From Cupriavidus taiwanensis (GTDB lineage Bacteria > Pseudomonadota > Gammaproteobacteria > Burkholderiales > Burkholderiaceae), in NCBI RefSeq assembly GCF_900250115.1, contig NZ_LT984803.1, positions 186,001 to 250,000 on the forward strand: a stretch of 64,000 bases of DNA. Direction: 5' to 3'. The translations under genes were made by a program, and so were the position numbers. Shown piece after piece: positions 30,116 to 39,327 of the stretch. The notes beneath the pieces were generated by a model. It worked only from the letters and a program-made list of their open reading frames with translations, searched no databases and was not told the origin of the DNA. Within the stretch, counting starts at the first letter, position 1. Each line of letters begins with the position of its first letter.

Positions 30116-32080
30116 ATGCTGAAGGGAGTATATCTGCAGCGTGCAGGGCGGGCCGCCTGGATTGCGCTTGCATGTGCATTGCTTGTCACGCCGGTCCACG
30201 CGCAGAAGCGCCCGCAGGCGGTCTCGCGCGCGCCCTCGACGGTGATCCCCAGCGATCCCGACGAGGCCTTCACCGCGCTGCGCGAAGCCGCGCGCAAGAA
30301 CGACGTCGAACGCGCCTACGAGATCTCGGCCACGCTGGTGGATTACCCGGTGCCGTCCTATGTCGAGTACTTCCGCATCAAGCCGCAGCTGTTCGACGCC
30401 AGCGGCCTGGCCCGCGTCGATGCGCCGGACGACCAGGTGCGCGTGTTCCTGCAGCGCTACAAGGGCGACGCGATTGCCGACCGCATGCGCAATGACTGGC
30501 TGCTGGTGCTGGGCAAGAAGCGCGACTGGGCCAATTTCGATGTCGAATACCCGCAGTTCGCGCTCAAGGACGATACCCAGGTCGAGTGCTATGCGCTGCT
30601 GTCGCGCGCGCTCAAGGGCCAGAACGTGGCTGCCGATGCGCGCAATGTGCTGAGCGATCCCAGGTACTACGGCGAAGGCTGCGTCGACTTGATCGGCTAT
30701 CTCGCCCAGAGCCAGCAGATCCAGCGCAGCGACGTGGCCTTCCAGGCGCGCCTGGCGCTGGAGCAGAACTACCTCACGCTGGCCGGCAAGATCGCCGCGC
30801 TGCTGCCTGATGCGCGACCTGAGGCGCGCGTGGACGGCGATACCCTGGCCACCATCGTCAAGATGGCGCGCAACGACCCCGCGCAGGCGGCGGCCTATCT
30901 CGGCACGACCCAGGGCGCGCTGTCGCGGGACGAGCAGGGCGCGGCCTGGGGCGTGATCGGCCAGTTCGCGGCCAAGAAGCTGTTGCCCGATGCGGCCGGC
31001 TACTACCGCCGCCAGATGGACCTGGGCGGCAACCAGTGGCTGTCCGACGACAGCCAGGAATGGCGCGTGCGCGCCGCGCTGCGCCAGGGCGACTGGAAGC
31101 AGGTGCGCCAGGCGGTCGAGCTGATGCGCCCGGAGCTGCGCGCCAAGGACCCGGCCTGGATCTACTGGTACGGCCGCGCGCTCAAGGCCGACGGCCGCGA
31201 CACCGAGGCCCAGCAGAACTTCCAGCAGATTGCCGGCCAGTTCAATTTCTACGGCCAGCTCGCCAGCGAGGAACTTGGCAACCGCATCACGCTGCCGCCG
31301 CGCACCACCGTCAGCGACGCCGAGGCCATGGCGATGCGCACGCGCCCCGGTTTCCAGCGCGCGCAGAAGTTCTACGCCATGAATCTGCGCTTCGAGGGCA
31401 ACCGCGAGTGGAACTGGGAACTGCGCAACATGAGCGACCGCGAGCTGCTGGCCGCGGCCGAATATGCGCGCCGCCTCGAGCTGCTCGACCGCACCGTCAA
31501 CTCGGCCGACCGCACCCGCAACGAGCATGACTTCGCGCTGCGCTTCCTGATGCCGTACCGCGACATCATGCAGCGCGCCACCGACGAGGTCGGCCTGGAC
31601 ATGGCGTGGGTGTACGGCCTGATCCGCCAGGAATCGCGCTTCGTCATGAATGCGCGCTCGTCCGCGGGGGCGCATGGCCTGATGCAGGTGATGCCGGCCA
31701 CGGCAAAGTATGTGGCGCGCAAGATCGGCATGAGCGACTTTTCGCCGTCGATGATGGGAGATCCCACCATCAACATCCAGCTCGGCACCAACTACCTGAA
31801 CATGGTGCTGACCGACCTGGACAGTTCCTGGACGCTGGCCTCGGCCGCGTACAACGCCGGTCCGGGCCGGCCCAAGGCCTGGCGCAGCACGCTGGCACGG
31901 CCGGTGGAAGGCGCGATCTTTGCAGAGACCATCCCGTTCACTGAAACGCGCGGCTACGTGAAGAATGTGCTTTCCAACGCTACGTACTATGCTGCATTGA
32001 TGAGTGGCCGGCCGCAGTCGCTGAAATCGCGCCTGGGCACGGTCGCGCCGTCGGCGGTGACCACTACCAGCCTGCCCTGA
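30116..32080 (+). CDS. slt: Soluble lytic murein transglycosylase
   Basis: 654 residues with a signal peptide (AAWIALACALLVTPVHAQ, cleavage after about residue 30). The long superhelical middle of Slt70 is followed by the catalytic lysozyme-like domain. GLIRQESRF carries the catalytic Glu, followed by SSAGAHGLMQVMPATAKYVA and SAAYNAGPGRPKAWR. The enzyme cleaves peptidoglycan in the periplasm with 1,6-anhydro products. GGAAGAAG precedes the ATG. A GATAAT at 30019-30024 may be its -10. Confidence 0.95.
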   Translation: MLKGVYLQRAGRAAWIALACALLVTPVHAQKRPQAVSRAPSTVIPSDPDEAFTALREAARKNDVERAYEISATLVDYPVPSYVEYFRIKPQLFDASGLARVDAPDDQVRVFLQRYKGDAIADRMRNDWLLVLGKKRDWANFDVEYPQFALKDDTQVECYALLSRALKGQNVAADARNVLSDPRYYGEGCVDLIGYLAQSQQIQRSDVAFQARLALEQNYLTLAGKIAALLPDARPEARVDGDTLATIVKMARNDPAQAAAYLGTTQGALSRDEQGAAWGVIGQFAAKKLLPDAAGYYRRQMDLGGNQWLSDDSQEWRVRAALRQGDWKQVRQAVELMRPELRAKDPAWIYWYGRALKADGRDTEAQQNFQQIAGQFNFYGQLASEELGNRITLPPRTTVSDAEAMAMRTRPGFQRAQKFYAMNLRFEGNREWNWELRNMSDRELLAAAEYARRLELLDRTVNSADRTRNEHDFALRFLMPYRDIMQRATDEVGLDMAWVYGLIRQESRFVMNARSSAGAHGLMQVMPATAKYVARKIGMSDFSPSMMGDPTINIQLGTNYLNMVLTDLDSSWTLASAAYNAGPGRPKAWRSTLARPVEGAIFAETIPFTETRGYVKNVLSNATYYAALMSGRPQSLKSRLGTVAPSAVTTTSLP

Positions 32081-32098
32081 AGCCGTCTTTTCCGGTCC

Positions 32099-32121
32099 GC
32101 CTGCCCCGGCATGGGGCAGGC
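32099..32121 (+). terminator. Hairpin after slt
   Basis: GCCTGCCCC pairs perfectly with GGGGCAGGC over 9 bp around GGCAT, starting 19 bases after the slt stop. There is no T-run, so it may be a Rho-type or processing hairpin. Confidence 0.5.
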
Positions 32122-32203
32122 AAGACGGGCCTGCCGGCGTAGCGCCGCAGGACCGGGCTGGCGCGGGTGCCGCGGCGTGCTTCTTTCCTGGCACGGAGGC
32201 ATC

Positions 32204-33226
32204 ATGCAGACCAGCAACGTCCTCGTCATCGGTGGCGCCGGCTTCATCGGCAGCCATCTCGTCTCGCGCCTGGCCGGCACGGCCTCGGCTTCCGGCGCGC
32301 CGCTCGAGCCCGGCGCCAATCCCGATTCCCCCATCGCCCCGGACCGCATCGTGGTCGGCACGCGCAATGTCGAGCATGCGCAGCACCTGCTGCTGCTGCC
32401 GCGCGTCGAGGTGGTGGAACTGGGCCTGGCCGACAATGCCGCGCTCGACGACGCGATCGGCTCGCTCGGCCTGGACGGCATCGTCGTCAACCTGGTGGGC
32501 GTGCTGCACGGCGAGCGCGCCGATCCCTACGGCGAGGCCTTTGCCAGCGCGCATGTTGAACTGGTGCGGCAGATCGTGGCTTCCTGCCTTTCCACCGGCG
32601 TGCGCCGGCTGTTGCATATGAGCGCGCTCGGCGCCGACAGCAACGGCCCGTCGATGTACCTGCGCAGCAAGGGCGACGGCGAGCGCATCGTGCGCGCCAG
32701 CGGGCTCGACTGGACCATCTTCCGGCCCTCGGTGGTGTTCGGCCCCGACGACCATTTTCTCAACCTGTTCGCGCACATGCAGCAGCTGGCGCCGGTGGTG
32801 CCGCTGGCATGCGCGCATGCGCGCTTCCAGCCGGTGTTCGTGCAGGACGTGGTGCAGGCCTACCTGAACGCCATGGTGAACCCGGCCACCATCGGCCACG
32901 GCTACGAACTGGGCGGGCCGCAGGTCTATACGCTGGAGGAGCTGGTGCGCTTTGCCGGGCGCGCCTCGGGCCATCCACGCCCGGTGATCGCGCTGCCCGA
33001 TGCGCTGGCGCGGGTGCAGGCCGCGGTCATGGAGCATATGCCGGGCGAACCGCTGCTGTCGCGCGACAACCTGGATTCGATGCAGCTCGACAACGTGCTG
33101 GAGCGCCCGCTCGCGCCGGAGCTGAACCTGCACCCCGTGCACCTGGAGGCGGTCATGACCGAAGCGCTGTCCGGGCGCAACCGCGATGCCTCGCTGACGC
33201 ACATGCGCGCCAGCGTGCATCGCTGA
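32204..33226 (+). CDS. NDUFA9-like atypical NAD(P)-binding reductase
   Basis: 340 residues. The N-terminal Rossmann motif VLVIGGAGFIGSHLV (about 6-20) belongs to the extended/atypical SDR group that includes the complex I accessory subunit NDUFA9. Conserved internal elements are LLHMSALGADSNGPSMYLRSKGDGE and RPSVVFGPDDHFLNLFA. The family's YxxxK is the modified YLRSK. GGAGG lies before the ATG. Its role in bacteria is uncertain: possibly quinone or ubiquinone-linked, or membrane lipid metabolism. Confidence 0.85.
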   Translation: MQTSNVLVIGGAGFIGSHLVSRLAGTASASGAPLEPGANPDSPIAPDRIVVGTRNVEHAQHLLLLPRVEVVELGLADNAALDDAIGSLGLDGIVVNLVGVLHGERADPYGEAFASAHVELVRQIVASCLSTGVRRLLHMSALGADSNGPSMYLRSKGDGERIVRASGLDWTIFRPSVVFGPDDHFLNLFAHMQQLAPVVPLACAHARFQPVFVQDVVQAYLNAMVNPATIGHGYELGGPQVYTLEELVRFAGRASGHPRPVIALPDALARVQAAVMEHMPGEPLLSRDNLDSMQLDNVLERPLAPELNLHPVHLEAVMTEALSGRNRDASLTHMRASVHR

Positions 33227-33425
33227 GACGCTATCCATGGCCCGGCCTATGTGACCGGATTTCATATCGGTTGCGAGCGCAATTCACTTTGACGCGGGCG
33301 GCCGCGCTGGCAAAATGACTGGTCCGGCGCGCGGCTGCCACGCCGTCCAGCGGGGCCGCGGCGCGTGGATCGCGCCTCGCGTCCGTGCCGTCTCTCCCTC
33401 CGTTTCCTCCCCCAAGGACCTCACG

Positions 33426-34124
33426 ATGAAGCTCGTCATCGGCAACAAGAACTATTCCTCCTGGTCGCTGCGCCCCTGGCTGCTGCTGCGCCAGGCCGGC
33501 ATTGATTTCGAGGAAGTGCAGGTGCGCCTGTTCACCGGCAGCTTCGCCGCCGAGATCGCCCGCTACTCGCCCGCGGGCAAGGTGCCGGTGCTGGTCGACG
33601 GCGATGTCACCGTGTGGGATTCGCTGGCGATCTCCGAATACGTGGCCGAGCGCTTCCCCGACCGGCAGCTGTGGCCGGCCGACCCGGCCGAGCGCGCGGT
33701 GGCGCGCGCGATCTGCGCCGAGATGCACTCGGGCTTTGTCAACGTGCGCAACCAGTTGCCGATGAACGTGACCGCGGTGCTGCCCGGGCGCGGCTGGAAC
33801 GTGGCGGTGCAGCGCGAGGTGGAGCGCATCGCCGCGATCTGGGACGAGCTGCGCAAGCAGCATGCGGCGCGCGGGCCGTTCCTGTTCGGCACCTTCACCG
33901 TCGCCGACGCGTTCTATGCGCCGGTGGTGAGCCGCTTCGCTACCTACGGCATCCACCTGCCGGACGAGACCGAAGACGCCAAGGCCTATGCCGATTTCAT
34001 GCTGGCGCTGCCAACGATGCAGCAATGGATTGCCGGCGCGCGCGAGGAGCGCGACTTCCTGGCCGATGACGAACCGTACCGCACGGCCCCGGATCTTGCC
34101 GATGCGATAATCGTCACCCACTAG
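33426..34124 (+). CDS. Glutathione S-transferase family protein
   Basis: 232 residues. The N-terminal thioredoxin-like domain has the probable catalytic Ser in NYSSWSLRPWLLL and the glutathione-binding GKVPVLVDGDVTVWDSLAISEY (cis-Pro and Glu-Ser equivalents). A helical C-terminal domain follows. AAGGAC precedes the ATG. The substrate is not predictable. About 200 bases upstream are AT-richer and without other features. Confidence 0.88.
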   Translation: MKLVIGNKNYSSWSLRPWLLLRQAGIDFEEVQVRLFTGSFAAEIARYSPAGKVPVLVDGDVTVWDSLAISEYVAERFPDRQLWPADPAERAVARAICAEMHSGFVNVRNQLPMNVTAVLPGRGWNVAVQREVERIAAIWDELRKQHAARGPFLFGTFTVADAFYAPVVSRFATYGIHLPDETEDAKAYADFMLALPTMQQWIAGAREERDFLADDEPYRTAPDLADAIIVTH

Positions 34125-34189
34125 CAATAACGCCGGCGCCGGGACACTGCCCCGCGACCCCCGTGCCGGCGCATGAAGAGGCCACAACC

Positions 34190-35440
34190 ATGCAGGTGTA
34201 TGCCGTGGGCGGCGCGATCCGCGACGAACTGCTGGGCAAGCCCAGCCAGGACCGCGACTACGTGGTGGTCGGCGCGACCCCGGCCGAGATGGAGACCGCC
34301 GGCTATCGCCCGGTCGGCAAGGATTTCCCGGTGTTCCTGCATCCGCGCACGCAGGAGGAATACGCGCTGGCCCGCACCGAGCGCAAGACCGCGATGGGCT
34401 ACAAGGGCTTTGCCTTCTACTGCGAGCCCGATGTCACGCTCGAGGACGACCTGGTCCGGCGCGACCTGACCATCAACGCGATGGCGCGCGCGGTCGATGC
34501 CGACGGCAACCTGACCGGCCCCGTGATCGATCCGCACGGCGGCCAGCGCGACCTCGCCGCGCGCCTGTTCCGCCATGTCTCCGACGCCTTTGCCGAAGAC
34601 CCGGTGCGCATCCTGCGGCTGGCGCGCTTCGCCGCGCGTTTCCACGACTTCAACGTCGCCGCCGAGACCATGCGCCTGATGCGCGAGATGGTCGCCGCGG
34701 GCGAGGTCGATGCGCTGGTGCCCGAGCGCGTGTGGCAGGAGCTGGCGCGCGGACTGATGGAGGCACGGCCGTCGCGCATGTTCGAGGTGCTGCGCGAATG
34801 CGGCGCGCTGGCGCGGCTGCTGCCAGAGCTGGAGCGGCTGTGGGGCGTGCCGCAGCGCGCCGACTTCCACCCCGAGGTCGATACCGGCGTGCATGTGATG
34901 ATGGTGATCGACTGCGCCGCGGCACTGGAGGCACCGCTGCCGGTGCGCTTTGCCGCGCTGGTGCATGACCTGGGCAAGGGCACCACGCCCGCGGACGTGC
35001 TGCCGCGCCATATCGGCCACGAGCTGCGCAGCGTCAGGCTGCTGGAAGAGGTCTGCGCGCGCTTGCGCGTGCCCAACGAGTGCCGCGACCTGGCGGTCGT
35101 GGTGGCGCGCGAGCACGGCACCATCCACCGCTCGCTGGAGCTCAGCGCCGCAGCGGTGGTGCGGCTGCTGGAGCGCTGCGACGCGCTGCGCAAGCCCACG
35201 CGCTTCGCCCAGGCGCTGCAGGCCTGCGAGGCCGACAAGCGCGGGCGCAAGGGGTTCGAGCACCACGCCTACCCGCAGGCCGCGCGCCTGCTGGCGGCGC
35301 GCGAGGCTGCGGCGTCGGTCGATGCGGGGGCGATCGCGCGCGCCTGCGCGGATGACGTGGCGCAGATCAAGGACCGGGTCCATGCCGCGCGGGTCGCGGC
35401 GGTGGCGCAGCGGCTCGGGGCGCAGCCGGGCGGCGCCTGA
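34190..35440 (+). CDS. cca: CCA-adding enzyme (tRNA nucleotidyltransferase) with HD domain
   Basis: 416 residues. It adds or repairs the 3' CCA of tRNAs. The nucleotidyltransferase core is seen as VYAVGGAIRDELLG (3-16) and DRDYVVVGATP, with the basic RRDLTINAMA motif. The C-terminal HD phosphohydrolase domain has LVHDLGKGTTP and a second His in VVAREHGTIHRS. The ATG at 34190 gives the family N-terminus MQVYAVGG. The presence of the HD domain matches the class seen in E. coli (2',3'-cyclic phosphodiesterase and phosphatase activities). Confidence 0.95.
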   Translation: MQVYAVGGAIRDELLGKPSQDRDYVVVGATPAEMETAGYRPVGKDFPVFLHPRTQEEYALARTERKTAMGYKGFAFYCEPDVTLEDDLVRRDLTINAMARAVDADGNLTGPVIDPHGGQRDLAARLFRHVSDAFAEDPVRILRLARFAARFHDFNVAAETMRLMREMVAAGEVDALVPERVWQELARGLMEARPSRMFEVLRECGALARLLPELERLWGVPQRADFHPEVDTGVHVMMVIDCAAALEAPLPVRFAALVHDLGKGTTPADVLPRHIGHELRSVRLLEEVCARLRVPNECRDLAVVVAREHGTIHRSLELSAAAVVRLLERCDALRKPTRFAQALQACEADKRGRKGFEHHAYPQAARLLAAREAAASVDAGAIARACADDVAQIKDRVHAARVAAVAQRLGAQPGGA

Positions 35441-35478
35441 GCCGGCCCCCGAGCCGGTCCCGCAGGCTGCCGAAATCC

Positions 35479-35673
35479 CTACAGCAGCTTGCCGATTACC
35501 AGCGCGATCAGCGAGATCAGGATCGTCGACGCGAACGGCAGCACGAACTCGCGCCCGAACACGCGGAAGCGCACGTCGCCGGGCAGCCGGCCCAGCCCGA
35601 CCTTCTGCAGCCACGGCAGCGCCGCGGACAGGATGATCACGCTGAGGAAGATGGTCAGGGTCCAGCGCAGCAT
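35479..35673 (-). CDS. DUF2905 small membrane protein
   Basis: 64 residues with two membrane helices (about 4-22 and 43-62) around the conserved GLGRLPGDVRFRVFGREFVLPFASTI, typical of DUF2905. Function is unknown. It lies 16 bases downstream of midA and is probably co-transcribed with it. It converges on cca. Confidence 0.88.
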   Translation of the reverse strand: MLRWTLTIFLSVIILSAALPWLQKVGLGRLPGDVRFRVFGREFVLPFASTILISLIALVIGKLL

Positions 35674-35689
35674 GGCAGCTCCGGTGCCG

Positions 35690-36886
35690 TTACAGGGCGT
35701 GGCAGCGGTCGCCGCGGGCAAAGCCGGCCAGCGGCTCGGTGTCGTCGAGCCCGCGCGTGAGCGCGATCACCTTGAACAGTTCGCCCATCTCGGCTTCGGA
35801 CAGCAGCTTCTGCACCGCATTGGCCTGCGGCAGGAAGGCGCGCGCGTCGGATGGGTCCAGCGCCATCAGCAGGTCGGTGATGCCGGCATTCATCAGGAAG
35901 CGCGCCTGCGAGGCAAAGCCCGCGACGGTCAGCCCCGCTTCGACCGCGGCCTGCGCGATGCCGCTGAAGTCGACGTGCGCGGTGATGTCCTGGAGGCCGG
36001 GATACAGGAACGGTTCCGGGTGCGCATGATGGCGGTAGTGGCACATCAGCGTGCCGCCGGCGCGCTGCGGATGGTAGTACTCGCTGCCAGGAAAGCCGTA
36101 GTCGATGAAGAAGGCCGCGCCGCGCGCCAGCATGGCGCCGACCGCGCGCGTGAAGCCCTGGGCCTCGACGTGGGTCTCGGTGACGAGTTCGTGGTCGCCG
36201 GGGATGGCGCGCAGCGCCGCGGGCACGTCGGCATCGACCAGCGCGCGGTCCTCGAAGCGGAACGCGGTCGCGCCGCCATCCTGCGCGCCGGCGCGCGCCA
36301 CGCCGCGTTCATGCCAGTGGCCGCCGCGGCGCGCATACAGCTGCACCGGCATCGCATCCAGCACTTCATTGCCGACGATCACGCCTTCGAAGGCGGCGGG
36401 CAGGGTATCGAGCCAGGTGACGCGCTCCGCCAGGTGCGGCGCGCGCCGGGCCAGCGTGTCCTGCTGGCGCGCGCGCAGCTCGCCCGACAGCTCGACGATG
36501 GCGTAGGTGTCGGGCAACTGGCCTTCCTGTTCGAGCCCGAGCAGCAGGTCCGCCGCCAGCCGGCCGGTGCCGGCGCCGAATTCGAGCAGGCGCGGCAGCC
36601 CCTGTGCCAGCAGCGGCGCGAACTGGCGCGCCAGCGTGCGTGCGAAGAACGGGCTGAGCTCGGGCGCGGTGATGAAGTCGCTGCCGTCGCGGGCATCGCG
36701 CCCGAACTTGGCCGAGCCGCCGCTGTAATAGCCCAGGCCGGGCGCGTACAGCGCCAGCGCCATGTAGCGGTCAAAGCCGATCCAGCCGCCGGCGGCATCG
36801 ATCGATTCGCCAATACGGGCCGTAAGGGTATCCGAAGCGGCCTGCGCGTCGGCGGGGGGAAGGGGTAAACTAGCGGCTTTCTGCAT
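35690..36886 (-). CDS. MidA/NDUFAF7-type SAM-dependent methyltransferase
   Basis: 398 residues. The family protein methylates an Arg of the 49-kDa subunit during complex I assembly in eukaryotes; bacterial members are named SAM methyltransferase. Motifs: GGWIGFDRYMALALYAPGLGYYSGG, DFITAPELSPFF, and the SAM-binding LEFGAGTGRLAADLL, plus NEVLDAMPVQLY and FFIDYGFPGSEYYHPQR. TACAAT in the minus sense lies directly before the ATG, hinting at a very short leader. Confidence 0.88.
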   Translation of the reverse strand: MQKAASLPLPPADAQAASDTLTARIGESIDAAGGWIGFDRYMALALYAPGLGYYSGGSAKFGRDARDGSDFITAPELSPFFARTLARQFAPLLAQGLPRLLEFGAGTGRLAADLLLGLEQEGQLPDTYAIVELSGELRARQQDTLARRAPHLAERVTWLDTLPAAFEGVIVGNEVLDAMPVQLYARRGGHWHERGVARAGAQDGGATAFRFEDRALVDADVPAALRAIPGDHELVTETHVEAQGFTRAVGAMLARGAAFFIDYGFPGSEYYHPQRAGGTLMCHYRHHAHPEPFLYPGLQDITAHVDFSGIAQAAVEAGLTVAGFASQARFLMNAGITDLLMALDPSDARAFLPQANAVQKLLSEAEMGELFKVIALTRGLDDTEPLAGFARGDRCHAL

Positions 36887-36901
36887 CCTGCGATTGTAGC
36901 A

Positions 36902-37741
36902 ATGCCCGCATCCAAGATTTCCGCCGGCGCGACCGGTGCCCAGCCTGCCGTGGCCCGCGGCGTGGCGCTCGTGACCGGCGGCGCGCGCCGCCTGGGCCGC
37001 GCCATCGCGCTGGAACTGGCGGCGCATGGCTGGGACGTGGCCGTGCACTGCCATCGCTCGGTCGACGAGGCCGAGGCCCTCGCCACGCAAATCCGCGCGC
37101 TCGGCCGCCGCGCCGCGGTGCTGCGCGCCGACCTTGCCGACGAGGCCGCGACCAGCCGGCTGGTGGCCGACTGCAGCGCCGCGCTGGGCGTGCCGGGCTG
37201 CCTGGTCAACAATGCCTCGCTGTTCCAGTACGACGTCGCCACCAGCTTCTCGTATGCGTCGCTGGATACGCATATGCGCACCAACGTGGCCGCGCCGCTG
37301 CTGCTGGCGCGCGAACTGCACAAGGCGCTGGCCGCGGCCGCGGGCCCGGACGGCGCGAACAAGGCCGCCGAGCCACGCGGCGTGGTGATCAACCTGCTCG
37401 ACCAGAAGCTCGACAACCTGAATCCGGATTTCCTCTCGTACACGCTCTCCAAGGCCGCGCTGCAGACTGCCACGGTGCAGCTGGCGCAGGCGCTGGCGCC
37501 GCGCCTGCGCGTGGTGGGCGTGGCCCCGGGCATCACGCTGGTATCGGGCGAGCAGTCGGAGCAGAGCTTCCGCCGCGCGCATCGCGTGACGCCGCTGGGC
37601 CAGTCTTCCACCCCCGAGGACATCGCCCAGGCGGTGGCCTACCTGGCGCAGGCACGCGCCGTGACCGGCACCACGCTGTACGTCGACGGCGGCCAGCACC
37701 TGATGCCGCTGGCGCGCGACGTGATGTTCCTGACCGAATGA
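36902..37741 (+). CDS. SDR-family reductase, FolM/pteridine reductase-like
   Basis: 279 residues. Short-chain dehydrogenase with TGGARRLGRAIALELAAHGWDVAVHCHRS (the Arg after TGGA marks the pteridine-reductase branch). NNASLFQYD and the catalytic Tyr-Lys in LSYTLSKAAL are also present. It is NADPH-dependent by the Arg pattern. It is directly upstream of folB, which supports a pterin/folate role such as dihydromonapterin or dihydrofolate reduction, though that is inferred. It is divergent from midA, with 15 bases between starts. Confidence 0.85.
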   Translation: MPASKISAGATGAQPAVARGVALVTGGARRLGRAIALELAAHGWDVAVHCHRSVDEAEALATQIRALGRRAAVLRADLADEAATSRLVADCSAALGVPGCLVNNASLFQYDVATSFSYASLDTHMRTNVAAPLLLARELHKALAAAAGPDGANKAAEPRGVVINLLDQKLDNLNPDFLSYTLSKAALQTATVQLAQALAPRLRVVGVAPGITLVSGEQSEQSFRRAHRVTPLGQSSTPEDIAQAVAYLAQARAVTGTTLYVDGGQHLMPLARDVMFLTE

Positions 37742-37810
37742 CCTGCATCATCCGCCGCGCCTGACCGGCGCGGCATCCCTGCCTTACACTGCCCCTTTCG
37801 TTTCCCGCCC

Positions 37811-38212
37811 ATGACCATGCTCGCCGCCCTTTCCCACCCCAGCCTGCAGGACTGCCGACGCATGTTCCTGCGCAACTACGAAGTGCAGATCAATATCGGC
37901 GTGCACGAATTCGAGAAGAAGGGCGAGCAGCGCGTGCTGATCAATATCGACCTGTTCGTGCCGCTGGAGGAATGCACGCCGCAGGCCGACAAGCTCGACG
38001 AAGTGGTCGACTACGACTTCATGCGCAACACCGTGGCCGCGCGCATGGCGCAGGGCCACGTGCACCTGCAGGAAACGCTGTGCGACGACGTCGCGCGCGC
38101 CATGCTCAAGCACCCCAAGGTGCGCGCGGTGCGCGTGTCGACCGAGAAGCCCGACGTGTACCCGGACTGCGATTCGGTCGGGGTCGAGGTCTTCCATATC
38201 AAGCAGGCCTGA
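37811..38212 (+). CDS. folB: Dihydroneopterin aldolase
   Basis: 133 residues of the T-fold. FolB converts 7,8-dihydroneopterin to 6-hydroxymethyl-dihydropterin for folate synthesis. Motifs: NYEVQINIGVHEFEKKGEQRVLINIDL (catalytic Glu in VHEFE), DYDFMRNTV, and the C-terminal EKPDVYPDCDSVGVEV. It lies 69 bases after the FolM-like gene. Confidence 0.92.
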   Translation: MTMLAALSHPSLQDCRRMFLRNYEVQINIGVHEFEKKGEQRVLINIDLFVPLEECTPQADKLDEVVDYDFMRNTVAARMAQGHVHLQETLCDDVARAMLKHPKVRAVRVSTEKPDVYPDCDSVGVEVFHIKQA

Positions 38213-38223
38213 GCAGTCCCGCC

Positions 38224-38249
38224 GGCGCCCGCTGCAGCGCGCGGGCGCC
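38224..38249 (+). terminator. Hairpin after folB
   Basis: GGCGCCCGC (38224-38232) pairs perfectly with GCGGGCGCC (38241-38249) over 9 bp. No T-run follows. TAAAAT at 38255-38260 just after it may be the -10 of the ttcA promoter. Confidence 0.4.
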
Positions 38250-38321
38250 TAAAGTAAAATGTTGCCCCTCCGCGCCGCGCCGGCCATTCCATCCGGCGGG
38301 CGCCACGCAACAGGATGCTCC

Positions 38322-39260
38322 ATGAGCCACTCGAACAACTTCTATCGCCTCGAGACGAGGCTGCAATCGCAAACCGGCAAGGCCATCGGCGACTTCGGCA
38401 TGATCGAGGACGGCGACACCGTGCTGGTCTGCATGAGTGGCGGCAAGGACTCGTACACCATGCTGTCGGTCCTGATGGCGCTGCAGAAGCGGGCGCCGAT
38501 CCAGTTCAAGCTGATCGCGATGAACCTGGACCAGAAGCAACCTGGCTTCCCGGAACATATCCTGCCGGAATACCTGAAGTCGGTCGGCGTGGAATATGTG
38601 ATCGTCGAGGCGGACACCTACTCGATCGTCAAGGAGAAGGTGCCCGAGGGCAAGACCACCTGCTCGCTGTGCTCGCGCCTGCGCCGGGGCGTGATCTACC
38701 GCACCGCCAAGGAGCTGGGCGCCAACAAGATCGCGCTGGGCCACCATCGCGACGACATCGTCAACACCTTCTTCCTGAACATGTTCTTCGGCGGCAAGAT
38801 GAAGGCGATGCCGCCCAAGCTGGCCACCGACGACGGCGCGCATATCGTGATCCGCCCGCTGGCGTACTGCTCGGAGAAAGACATCGCATCGTACGCGCGC
38901 GCCATGGAATTCCCGATCATCCCGTGCAACCTGTGCGGCTCGCAGGAAAACCTGCAGCGCAAGAAGGTCAGCGAGATGCTGCAGGAGTGGGAGCGGCAGA
39001 ACCCGGGCCGCATCGACAATATCTTCTCGGCGCTGCGCAACGTCGTGCCGTCGCACCTGGCGGATACCGCGCTGTTCCCGTTCACCGGGCTGGCGACCGG
39101 CCTGGCCAAGGTCGACGAGGCCTCGCTGTTCGGTGAAACCACGTTCCAGCAGCAGCCGCTGACGTTCGCCGGCAGCCTGGACGAAAACCGCATGGAGTTC
39201 GTGCGCTTCGAGCGCGCGCCCGCGGCGACCGCGGCGGCGGAGCCGGCCGGCACGCAGTAA
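38322..39260 (+). CDS. ttcA: tRNA 2-thiocytidine biosynthesis protein TtcA
   Basis: 312 residues from the ATG at 38322; an in-frame start at 38259 would add 21 non-family residues. TtcA thiolates C32 of some tRNAs using an Fe-S cluster. The PP-loop SGGKDS (39-44) and the two CxxC motifs [12 protein letters not shown] and [14 protein letters not shown], which ligate the cluster, are intact. The last roughly 20 residues are a variable Ala-rich tail. Confidence 0.95.
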   Translation: MSHSNNFYRLETRLQSQTGKAIGDFGMIEDGDTVLVCMSGGKDSYTMLSVLMALQKRAPIQFKLIAMNLDQKQPGFPEHILPEYLKSVGVEYVIVEADTYSIVKEKVPEGKTTCSLCSRLRRGVIYRTAKELGANKIALGHHRDDIVNTFFLNMFFGGKMKAMPPKLATDDGAHIVIRPLAYCSEKDIASYARAMEFPIIPCNLCGSQENLQRKKVSEMLQEWERQNPGRIDNIFSALRNVVPSHLADTALFPFTGLATGLAKVDEASLFGETTFQQQPLTFAGSLDENRMEFVRFERAPAATAAAEPAGTQ

Positions 39261-39327
39261 GTCCTGCGGCGGCCGGATGGCAAAATGCCCGCTTGCGCGG
39301 GGGGTTTTGCGTCTGGGCAGGATGGGT

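Noticed and set aside
29621..33265. 1214-codon minus-strand frame
   Set aside because: Shadow of slt and the NDUFA9-like gene; no domain, no ribosome-binding site, GC-skewed composition.
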